Origin: Mumia xiangluensis
GTDB lineage: Bacteria > Actinomycetota > Actinomycetes > Propionibacteriales > Nocardioidaceae
Direction of reading: 5' to 3'
Assembly (NCBI RefSeq): GCF_010994095.1
Contig: NZ_WJYO01000002.1
Location: 744,001 to 808,000 of the forward strand
DNA length: 64,000 bases
Part shown: one piece after another, positions 50,617 to 57,835 of the stretch
Position numbering within the stretch: the first letter of the stretch is position 1
Layout of the letters: each line of letters opens with the position of its first letter
Notes under the pieces: model-generated
Told to the model about the DNA's origin: nothing
The model's input: only the letters and a program-made list of their open reading frames with translations
Databases searched by the model: none
Position numbers and translations under genes: made by a program

Positions 50617-51660
50617 TCAGGCGTTGGGGTTGAACTCGTTGGTGTAGACGTCGGACACGTCGAGGTCGTCGCCGTCGACGTCACCGCGGCTGTCGAGCCA
50701 GTCGACCCACCGCTTGATGTCCTCGTCGGCGATCACCGGCTTCGGATCCAGCCCGAGCGTCCCCGGGAAGTTGGCCTTGATCGGCTCGATGTAGTCGCCG
50801 TAGCCCTCCTTCTCGAGGTACGGGAAGTAGACGTCGAAGATCTCCTGCTTCTCGTGCGTCTCGATGAACTCGATGGCTGCCGCGACACCCTCGACGAGCT
50901 GACGGGTCGTGTTCGGGTTCTTCTCGATGAACTCGTTGCGCAGCGTCAGGCCGCCACCGGCGTACGGGCTGCCGACGACCTCGACGTCGTTGGTCAGCTC
51001 GCGGACCTTGAACTGCTTGGCCGTCGCCTGGTAGCCGAGGAAGCTCACGACCGCGGCGTCGACCTGGCCCTTGCCGAGCGCTTCGGGCGTGTTCAGCGGC
51101 GGGAGCGGGACGAGCGTGATCTTGTCCTGCTCGGCGTCGGAGAGACCCTCCTGGTCGAACCACGTGTCGAGGACGGCCTCAGCGTTGGCGCCGAGCGTGT
51201 TGACGGCGATCTTCTTGCCGATGAGGTCCTTGGCGGAGGCGATCGGGGACTCGTCCCGTACGACGAGCTTCTGGTTGCTGTCGGCGTTGGAGCCGTAGAA
51301 CGGGATGACGGCCTTGATCGGCGCCCCGGTCGCGACGAGCTGGGCGATGGCGCCGTAGAAGGCGGAGCTGCCGATGTCGGTCTGGTTCGAGGCGAGCGCC
51401 TGCAGGGCCTGCGGCCCGCCGGTCACGTCGCCGACCCGGTCGAGCGTCAGGCCCTCGAACTTGCCCAGCGCGTCGGCGAGGAGGAAGGCGTCCACAGCGC
51501 CGGCATAGCTCTGGTAGCGGATCGTCGTGACCTCTTCCCCGCTCGCGTTGGCGCCGGAACCGCCGCAGGCGGCGACCGATGCGGCGAGCGTGAGCGCGGC
51601 GAAGGCGGCGAGGAGCCGGCGGCGAGCGGTACGAAGTGGAGCGGTACGAAGTCGGTTCAT
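50617..51660 (-). CDS. ABC transporter substrate-binding lipoprotein, SsuA-like
   Basis: A 347-residue lipoprotein. A basic start, a hydrophobic stretch and the lipobox SVAAC (C32) lead to IRYQSYAGAVDAFLLADALGKFEGL, the opening of sulfonate/nitrate/taurine binding proteins. Later GGPQALQALASNQTDIG and GAPIKAVIPFYGSNADSNQ fit. It heads the operon and would define the imported compound, probably an organosulfur molecule. A small leader peptide gene lies 89 bases upstream. Confidence 0.9.
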   Translation of the reverse strand: MNRLRTAPLRTARRRLLAAFAALTLAASVAACGGSGANASGEEVTTIRYQSYAGAVDAFLLADALGKFEGLTLDRVGDVTGGPQALQALASNQTDIGSSAFYGAIAQLVATGAPIKAVIPFYGSNADSNQKLVVRDESPIASAKDLIGKKIAVNTLGANAEAVLDTWFDQEGLSDAEQDKITLVPLPPLNTPEALGKGQVDAAVVSFLGYQATAKQFKVRELTNDVEVVGSPYAGGGLTLRNEFIEKNPNTTRQLVEGVAAAIEFIETHEKQEIFDVYFPYLEKEGYGDYIEPIKANFPGTLGLDPKPVIADEDIKRWVDWLDSRGDVDGDDLDVSDVYTNEFNPNA

Positions 51661-51748
51661 GGGTCCCTCTGGTCTGGAGGTGGTGGAAGCTGGGCTGGAC
51701 TGGGCGGCGCGGGCGCGCTCGTACGTCCGCGGGCGGAGGCGGGGGTTG

Positions 51749-51817
51749 TCAGCGACAGGCAGCGCTGATGACGCGACAGAGGTCGACGTGGTGGCGGCGG
51801 GTGAGCCAGCTCGCCAT
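51749..51817 (-). CDS. 22-residue Cys-containing leader peptide upstream of the sulfonate operon
   Basis: ATG 51817 is preceded by GGGAGGA with six-base spacing. The peptide has the core RRHHVDLCRVISAACR, the form of the putative leader peptides found before sulfur genes in Streptomyces and relatives (HVDLxRVSSxxCR). Its Cys codons at positions 14 and 21 could let the ribosome sense cysteine supply and adjust expression of the downstream binding-protein gene. The regulatory role is inferred from the family and position. Confidence 0.75.
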   Translation of the reverse strand: MASWLTRRHHVDLCRVISAACR

Positions 51818-51966
51818 CGGGTCCTCCCGGTGTGCCCGGCGCCGACCTCGTGTCAGCGCGACTCGAAACACAATAATCTTGATAGACATTGTTGGATACC
51901 CTGTCTTGCGGACCGAGCGATCGGCAGAACCGATCACGTGACCTTCCACACACCCGAAGGGGAACG

Positions 51967-52878
51967 ATGCGCCTCGAACAGCTCGCGTACGTCACGGCGG
52001 TGACCGAGCACGGATCCCTGCGCCGCGCCGGCGAGAACCTCCACATCTCCCAACCCGCCCTGAGCGAGGCCATCAGCAAGCTCGAGCGCGAGCTCGGCAC
52101 GGTGTTGCTCGACCGCCACCGCTCGGGCGCCCGCGTCAGCGACACGGGACGCGACCTCCTGCCGCACATCAGCGACGTCCTCGCCGCCGTGGACCGACTG
52201 CGCGCCGCGGCACGCGGTCAGGGTGACGCCCGCAGGCCGATGCGGATCGGGAGCGTCAACACAGGCGCGGCCACCGTGGTGCTGCCGGCCCTGCGCACCT
52301 ATCAGCTCCAGGACCCTGGCGTCCCGTTCGAGCTCCGCCAGCTGCAGCAGGACGAGATCCACCTCGGGCTGAGCGAGGGGACGCTCGACGTCGGCCTGGT
52401 GAACCTCCTGCCCGGCGACGACGTACCACCCGACCTGCTCGGCGTCGAGCTGATCAAGGGGCGACCTGCTGCCGTGCTCCCCGTCGAGCACCCGCTGGCC
52501 GCCAGGCCGCGGGTCACCGTGGACGAGCTGCGGCGCGAGCCCTTCGTCGGCGCGCGGCAAGGGTTCCTCATGCACCGCGTGGCACACCGCCTCTTCGGCG
52601 AGGAGCTGCCCGTCCAGTGGCACACCTGCGACGGTGCCGACATCGGCAAGCACATGGTCGCGACGGGCCTGGGGCTCTCGCTGATGCCGGACTTCACCAT
52701 CGAGGCCGACCCGCTGGTGGCGGCCGGGTTGATCGCCGCGCGCCCGCTCGCGGACGCCACCCCTGCCATCAGGATGGTCCTGCTGCTGCGTCGGGGCAGC
52801 CGGCCGTCCGATGCCGTACGGCGTCTGGTGGACCACCTGCGCCACCAGGCCGAGCGGGTGACCGTCCGCAGCGACTGA
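51967..52878 (+). CDS. LysR-type transcriptional regulator, likely of the sulfonate operon
   Basis: A 303-residue LysR protein. The helix-turn-helix is at the N-terminus (LEQLAYVTAVTEHGSLRRAGENLHISQPALSEAISKLERELG), followed by an effector domain. It is divergent from the organosulfur operon, the usual place of a LysR activator, and the AT-rich gap between them (around 51860-51900) holds both promoters. By analogy with Cbl/CysB it could respond to sulfur supply. ATG 51967 has AAGGGGAACG upstream. Confidence 0.87.
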   Translation: MRLEQLAYVTAVTEHGSLRRAGENLHISQPALSEAISKLERELGTVLLDRHRSGARVSDTGRDLLPHISDVLAAVDRLRAAARGQGDARRPMRIGSVNTGAATVVLPALRTYQLQDPGVPFELRQLQQDEIHLGLSEGTLDVGLVNLLPGDDVPPDLLGVELIKGRPAAVLPVEHPLAARPRVTVDELRREPFVGARQGFLMHRVAHRLFGEELPVQWHTCDGADIGKHMVATGLGLSLMPDFTIEADPLVAAGLIAARPLADATPAIRMVLLLRRGSRPSDAVRRLVDHLRHQAERVTVRSD

Positions 52879-52886
52879 GCGCACCC

Positions 52887-52902
52887 GTCTCGTACCCGAG
52901 AC
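52887..52902. promoter_or_regulatory. 16-bp operator-like palindrome in front of the IclR gene
   Basis: GTCTCGTACCCGAGAC has perfect GTCTCG/CGAGAC arms four bases apart. It is nearly identical to the palindrome upstream of hutH (43608-43623), differing only in the spacer. It overlaps the probable -10 (GACAAT) and lies nine bases before the GTG start, a typical position for autorepression. Confidence 0.75.
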
Positions 52903-52911
52903 AATCGAGCC

Positions 52912-53661
52912 GTGTCCCGTCCCGTCCCAGCCGCGACCTCCACCCTGCGCGTGCTGCGGTTCCTCTCCGGCCAGCCAGTCCCGGTCCCGGCCGGGCGCAT
53001 CGCCGCGGAGATCGGGCTCCCCCGCTCCTCGACGTACCACCTGCTTGCCGCGATGGCCGCCGAGGACTTCGTCGTCCACTACCCCGAGGACCGCACGTGG
53101 GGACTCGGCGTCGGCGCCTGGGAGGTGGGGCTCGCATTCGCTCAGCAGGAACCGCTCGCACGCCTCGCGCGGGTACCGCTGGCTCGCCTCGTCGACACGC
53201 TCGGCCAGTCGGCGCACCTGGCCGTGCTGCACGGTGCGGACGTGCTCTACGTGCTCGAGGAGCGCGCGCCGGGACGACCGTCGCTCGTCACCGACGTCGG
53301 CGTACGCCTGCCGGCCCACCTCACGGCGTCCGGCCGCGCGATCCTCTCCACCCTGCCTCGCCCGCAGGTCCGGGCGCTCTACCCCGGCGAGTCCGCGTTC
53401 GTCACCCGTACGACGCTGGGCCCGAGCACGCCCGGACAGCTGCGAGACCTCCTGAGCGAGACTCGGCGACGCGGTCACGCCACCGAGGACGGCGAGATCA
53501 CGCCCGGGTTCCGATCCATCGCCGTACCGCTGTCGGCCCCGGCCGTCCGGGCCGCGGTCGCCGTCACGTGGGAGTCTCGCGCCGACGTCGCCGAGTCGGC
53601 CGTCGTCACCGCCGTACGCAGCACCGCCGCCACCCTCGACCGCCGCCTGCACGCCCGCTGA
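52912..53661 (+). CDS. IclR-family regulator, candidate hut regulator
   Basis: A 249-residue IclR protein with an N-terminal winged helix (TLRVLRFLSGQPVPVPAGRIAAEIGLPRSSTYHLLAAMAAEDFV) and an effector domain (about 75-245, with LTASGRAIL and GFRSIAVPL). The gene starts at GTG, with GACAAT six bases upstream and a GTCTCG-N4-CGAGAC palindrome over the -10. Because the only other copy of this palindrome that I see lies at the hutH promoter, it may control histidine utilization. IclR-type HutR of Corynebacterium resistens is a precedent, recalled from memory. Confidence 0.85.
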   Translation: MSRPVPAATSTLRVLRFLSGQPVPVPAGRIAAEIGLPRSSTYHLLAAMAAEDFVVHYPEDRTWGLGVGAWEVGLAFAQQEPLARLARVPLARLVDTLGQSAHLAVLHGADVLYVLEERAPGRPSLVTDVGVRLPAHLTASGRAILSTLPRPQVRALYPGESAFVTRTTLGPSTPGQLRDLLSETRRRGHATEDGEITPGFRSIAVPLSAPAVRAAVAVTWESRADVAESAVVTAVRSTAATLDRRLHAR

Positions 53662-53671
53662 CGGACTGTCA

Positions 53672-54130
53672 GTGCCCGCCGACATCCTCGACGCCATGGC
53701 CTCGTCGCCGTCCCCGATCCTTGCCGACTTCCTCGCCGACGTGCAGCCCGACCGGACTGCCCGCACGCAGCGCGCCTATGCCGCTGTCGTGCTCCACCTC
53801 CAGCGCTACCTCGACACCGACGACATGTCCCCTCACCTCGGGACGCACGACGGCACGCTCCTCGCCCACGAGCGTGAGGTCGCCGGAGCCGAGGGGTCGT
53901 TCTTCCGCCTCTTCGGACCCGGCGAGCTGCTGTGCTGCCTGCCCGGGTTCCTCGAGGGGCCGTGGCTCGAGACGACTCCTCACCCTCGGTCCCACGTCGC
54001 ACTCACCGCACGGCTGCTGCGTCACCTCGACCGGCGTGGATTCGTCGGTTCGGCGTACCGCTGCGCGTGGTACGACGCCGAGGACGCCGTCCGCCGCGCG
54101 CGTCAGACGGCTCGCGGCACGGCGCCGTGA
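53672..54130 (+). CDS. hypothetical protein, 152 residues
   Basis: A soluble, Arg- and Leu-rich protein starting at GTG 53672 (ATG 53696 is an alternative), 10 bases after the IclR stop. The part RTQRAYAAVVLHLQRYLD loosely recalls the core-binding domain of tyrosine recombinases, but no catalytic domain is present. GPGELLCCLPGFL carries two adjacent Cys. Codon use is like its neighbours. The function is unknown. Confidence 0.6.
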   Translation: MPADILDAMASSPSPILADFLADVQPDRTARTQRAYAAVVLHLQRYLDTDDMSPHLGTHDGTLLAHEREVAGAEGSFFRLFGPGELLCCLPGFLEGPWLETTPHPRSHVALTARLLRHLDRRGFVGSAYRCAWYDAEDAVRRARQTARGTAP

Positions 54131-54131
54131 C

Positions 54132-54683
54132 CTACTGGCCGGTGCGTCCGTCGATGCACTCGCGGAGCAGGTCGGCGTGACCGACGTGCCGCGAGTACTC
54201 CTCGATCATGTGCACGAGGACCTCCCTCAGGGCGATCTCACCACGGTCGAGGTTGCGCGCCATCATGCCGAGGTCGTCTGCGTCGTCCACGAACCGCTCG
54301 GCGTACGCGACCTCGTCCTCCCAGCGCCGCCACGCGTCGGCCACGACCGCGTCGTCGCCGACGGCGCCGTTGAAGTCGGCGTCGCGGTCCTCGGCGGTCC
54401 GGTAGTGGCGGGGCGCGTCCTCCCCGGCCATCACCTGCCTGAACCACGTGCGCTCGACGTCCGCCAGGTGGCGCACGAGGCCGAGCAACGACAGCGTCGA
54501 GGGCGGCACCGACCGCCGAGCCATCTGCTCGGCGTTCAGGCCGTCGCACTTCATCCGCAGCGTCGTCCGATAGGTGCCCAGGTAGTCGATCAGGGTGGCC
54601 CGCTCACCGACCAGCACGGCGTCGGTGTCGCGGGGGTCGTCCTCGGGGTCGACCCACATGTCCGGGAACTGCCGTTCACTCAT
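54132..54683 (-). CDS. DinB-like (DUF664) putative metal-binding protein
   Basis: A 183-residue four-helix protein. LLGLVRHLADVERTWFRQVM and VLVHMIEEYSRHVGHADLLRE carry the three histidines that bind a metal in the DinB/DUF664 fold. Many actinobacterial members are thought to work as mycothiol-dependent transferases; this one is unassigned. It converges with the hypothetical gene before it, with one base between the two stops. Confidence 0.82.
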   Translation of the reverse strand: MSERQFPDMWVDPEDDPRDTDAVLVGERATLIDYLGTYRTTLRMKCDGLNAEQMARRSVPPSTLSLLGLVRHLADVERTWFRQVMAGEDAPRHYRTAEDRDADFNGAVGDDAVVADAWRRWEDEVAYAERFVDDADDLGMMARNLDRGEIALREVLVHMIEEYSRHVGHADLLRECIDGRTGQ

Positions 54684-54713
54684 GCCCGGCAGTCTGTCAG
54701 TCGGCCATCGCGC

Positions 54714-57700
54714 TCACCGAACCCGTACGCTCACCGCCCGCGCGGCCGGCGTCGTCGTCCGCGTGCCTCGATAGGTCACCTTGTAGGCGTGACGGCCCCT
54801 CTTCGCGCTGAGGCGCACGACCGCCTTGCCACCACGGACCGCCACCGTCCTGACCTGCTTGCCGCGCTCGGTGATCACGACCTTGCCACCGGGCCGGACG
54901 ACACCGTCCACGGCAAGCCTCACGGTCAGCGTCACCCTCGTCCGCCCGGCCTTCGCGGCGACCTTCACCCGAGCGGCTCGCTTGACGAGACCAGTCACCC
55001 GTGACGTCGCGGCCGCAGAGGCATGGCCGGTCTTGCGCGCCGTGACCCGGATCGACACGTTCCTGCCGACGTCCGCGGCGCCGAGCGTGTACGTCGCACG
55101 GGTGGCGCCGGGGATCGGAACGCCCGCGCGCAACCACTGGTACGAAGCCGCGGTCCCCGACACGCTCCATCGTCCGGCGAACGCCCGCAACGTCGTCCCG
55201 TAGCGCGCCTTGCCGGTGATCGTCGGGACTGCGGTCGCCCGGATGACGGGTACCACTGGTGCCGGCTTCGTCGTCGCCGCCACCCAGTCGCTCGGCTCCG
55301 ACGGCGCCGAGCCGCCGACCGCGACGAGGGCGAACTCGTACGAGGTGCTCGGCGCGAGCCCTGTCACCGTCGCCGAGGTCGCGGATCCCGCCTCGATCGA
55401 GGTGACGCTGCTCCCACTGCTGCTGCGACGAAGGACTCGGTAGCCGCTCGCGCCCGGCGTCGCGGCCCACGACAGAGTGGCGCCGCTCGCCGACGTCGAG
55501 GTCACGGTCAGCCCCAAAGGCGCCGCGGGACGCACGGGCGCGGTCGGCTGGGACGGAGCGGTGACCGGAGCGGTCCCGGACGCGCTGGCCGTCACCACCA
55601 CCGTGAGCCTCTTACCGACCAGGTCCGGCGTGACGTCGAGCGTGCTCGTGGCCGCGCCCAGGATCGGTGTGCCGTCAGCCCGCCACGCGTAGGCGTAGTC
55701 GAGCCCGTCCTGCGTCCAGCTGCCCGGACTGGCGACGACCTGCTGCCCGACAACCGGCGTCCCCGCGACGGTCGGACGCGCGGTGCTGCCGAGCTCGCTT
55801 CGACGGTCGACGAGGACGACGTCCTTGCCCGTGACGGACTGCACGCCACCGACGACGATGTCGGTGGCGTCCTCGACGTACCCGGCGCCCTCCCACCACC
55901 GTGAGAGATAGCGTCCGTACTCCCAGTCGTCGAACCGCAGGCGATAGGTCCCGCGACCAAGCCCGCGCAACGTGTACGAGCCGTCTGCGGCGGTCTCGTC
56001 CCACGCGACTTCGATCCAGTCGTTGTTCACCCGCTCCCAGCGGTACGCACTGACCGAGATCGCGGCCAGAGGCGCGCCGTCGCGACGACGTACGGTCCCG
56101 GAGACCGTGGACGCTCGGGCGAGAACGGCGTCGGCGAGCCGCGTCGTCCCTCCCGCTGTGACGGTAACGGTCGTCGCGTCGCTGAGGCTGGGACTGTCGT
56201 CGTAAAGCTCCTGAGCGTGAACGCCTTCGTAGTCCTGGAATCCGACCCGGTACGTTCCCGGCTGAAGGCCCGTGACCGTGTACGAGCCGTCTTCCTCGGT
56301 CCATCCCGACTCCGCGGACGACCACGCACCAGTGACGGCGTTCTGCGCGTACACGTCGATGTTGACGTCAGCGAGCGGCCCGGACGCACCACGAACGACG
56401 CCGGAGAGAGACCCGGCTCTCGCGAGGGTCACGTCCTTCCCGGTCAGGTGCGCTGAGCGTCCGACCTCGATGCGGTCGGCATTGTCCACCGAACCACGCC
56501 CCTTCCAGTACTGGCGGGCGTACATGCCGGAGTGGGGGTAGAAGCCGAGGGTGTAGGTCCCCGGCCCCAGCCCGCCGAGGGTGTACGTGCCGTCGGATCG
56601 GACCTCGCCATTTGCAGCCCAGTCCCATCCGACCTCGTCACTCCACACGTACGCAGTGACGTCGACGTCCCTCGCTGTCCCACCCGTGGGCAAGCTGACC
56701 TTCCCCGAGATGGACGAACCGAGAGACAGCGCAGCATCGAGCCCTGTCACGACCCCATCTGCCGTGACGGTGACGTCGTCGGCCACATCGAGGCTTGCCG
56801 CGTCGTCCCAGTACTCGGCGACGTGCCGGCCATCCTCCGGCTCGAGCTCGAGGCGGTAGGTGCCCGCACGGAGCCCGGATGCGGTGTAGACGCCACCTGC
56901 GTCGGAGTACGCGTACCCGACGGGCATCCAGCCGCCCCATTCCTCTGACGGCTCGAACACGGTGACCTCGACGTCGGCCAGTGGTGCGCCACCGCTCCCG
57001 GTGACCTTTCCCGACAGCGTCGCACCGACACCGAGGGCCGCATCGATCCCCCGGCGTGACTCTCCGGTGCTGACGACGACGTCGTCGGCGTCCGCAAGCT
57101 CGGCAGCGTCGCCCCAGAACTCGCCAGCGTGGGTCTCGGAGACGAACTCGATGCGGTACGTGCCTGCGCGCAAGCCGTCGAGGACGTACGTGCCGTCCTC
57201 CGCAGTCGTTGTCTCGGTGATCCATGGATATCCGTGGCCCACGAGCTGGCGGGCGATCACCGTGACCTCGCCGAGCGCGTGGCTTCCCTCGTCCGTGACC
57301 CTCCCGCCGATCGACGACGCGGGCTCGAGCGTCGCGTCGATCCCGTCGACGGACCCTTCCGCGACGTCGAATGAGGTCGCGGTGGACAGGTGGTCGGCCT
57401 CGTCCCAGAACTCCCGAGCGTATGTCCCGGTCCAGTCCTCGAACCCGACGCGGAACTGTTCACCGTCGGTCACCCCGATGTGGTAAGCGCCGTCCGCGGC
57501 GGTGATCGTGGAGTCGGCCCAGTCCCAGTATGGGATGTCGTCGCCGTCCTCGACGTACGTGTAGAGAGACACCTCGATGCCGGCAAGTGATTGTCCGGCG
57601 GCGTTCGTCACGCGTCCGGAGATCGTGTCGACGGCCGCGCTCGCCGTCGCCGGCAGCAGGGCCGCGAGGACGGCGAGGAGGGCAACGATCACACCGAAGC

Positions 57701-57728
57701 GGCGCAAATGGGGGCGGTTCGAGGGCAC
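54714..57728 (-). CDS. large secreted protein with six carboxypeptidase-regulatory-like repeats
   Basis: A 1004-residue exported protein. The signal peptide is about residues 1-31 (VIVALLAVLAALLPATASA). Six repeats of about 100 residues follow, each with a (S/G)GxVT start, DGxYTxxGLxxGTYRxxF core and YWDDAxSLxxADxVxV-like end, as in carboxypeptidase-regulatory/SpaA-type beta-sandwich domains. Then come an Ig-like domain, an FN3 domain (about 760-850), a second Ig-like domain and a basic C-terminal domain. There is no sortase motif. A surface or matrix protein is likely. GTG 57728 is chosen because it starts the signal peptide. Confidence 0.82.
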   Translation of the reverse strand: MPSNRPHLRRFGVIVALLAVLAALLPATASAAVDTISGRVTNAAGQSLAGIEVSLYTYVEDGDDIPYWDWADSTITAADGAYHIGVTDGEQFRVGFEDWTGTYAREFWDEADHLSTATSFDVAEGSVDGIDATLEPASSIGGRVTDEGSHALGEVTVIARQLVGHGYPWITETTTAEDGTYVLDGLRAGTYRIEFVSETHAGEFWGDAAELADADDVVVSTGESRRGIDAALGVGATLSGKVTGSGGAPLADVEVTVFEPSEEWGGWMPVGYAYSDAGGVYTASGLRAGTYRLELEPEDGRHVAEYWDDAASLDVADDVTVTADGVVTGLDAALSLGSSISGKVSLPTGGTARDVDVTAYVWSDEVGWDWAANGEVRSDGTYTLGGLGPGTYTLGFYPHSGMYARQYWKGRGSVDNADRIEVGRSAHLTGKDVTLARAGSLSGVVRGASGPLADVNIDVYAQNAVTGAWSSAESGWTEEDGSYTVTGLQPGTYRVGFQDYEGVHAQELYDDSPSLSDATTVTVTAGGTTRLADAVLARASTVSGTVRRRDGAPLAAISVSAYRWERVNNDWIEVAWDETAADGSYTLRGLGRGTYRLRFDDWEYGRYLSRWWEGAGYVEDATDIVVGGVQSVTGKDVVLVDRRSELGSTARPTVAGTPVVGQQVVASPGSWTQDGLDYAYAWRADGTPILGAATSTLDVTPDLVGKRLTVVVTASASGTAPVTAPSQPTAPVRPAAPLGLTVTSTSASGATLSWAATPGASGYRVLRRSSSGSSVTSIEAGSATSATVTGLAPSTSYEFALVAVGGSAPSEPSDWVAATTKPAPVVPVIRATAVPTITGKARYGTTLRAFAGRWSVSGTAASYQWLRAGVPIPGATRATYTLGAADVGRNVSIRVTARKTGHASAAATSRVTGLVKRAARVKVAAKAGRTRVTLTVRLAVDGVVRPGGKVVITERGKQVRTVAVRGGKAVVRLSAKRGRHAYKVTYRGTRTTTPAARAVSVRVR

Positions 57729-57835
57729 GGTCAGCTCCGGAGGCGTGGGGGCAGGCAAACGGAGGTTACAGTGCCGCGGGCCAGCGCAGGCCAGTTCCGG
57801 AAAAAGTCGCGTGCGGCATCTACCGCGTGACGGCG

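Noticed and set aside
51749-51949. 66-residue protein ending in the leader peptide sequence
   Set aside because: Only the last 22 residues have a ribosome-binding site and the conserved leader pattern; the upstream part covers the AT-rich promoter region.
51820-51960. SAM or other riboswitch before the sulfonate operon
   Set aside because: I found no conserved riboswitch core; the leader peptide explains a regulatory leader better.
53672-54130. Phage integrase fragment
   Set aside because: Resemblance is limited to a short helical stretch; no catalytic Arg-His-Arg-Tyr domain or att repeats are seen.
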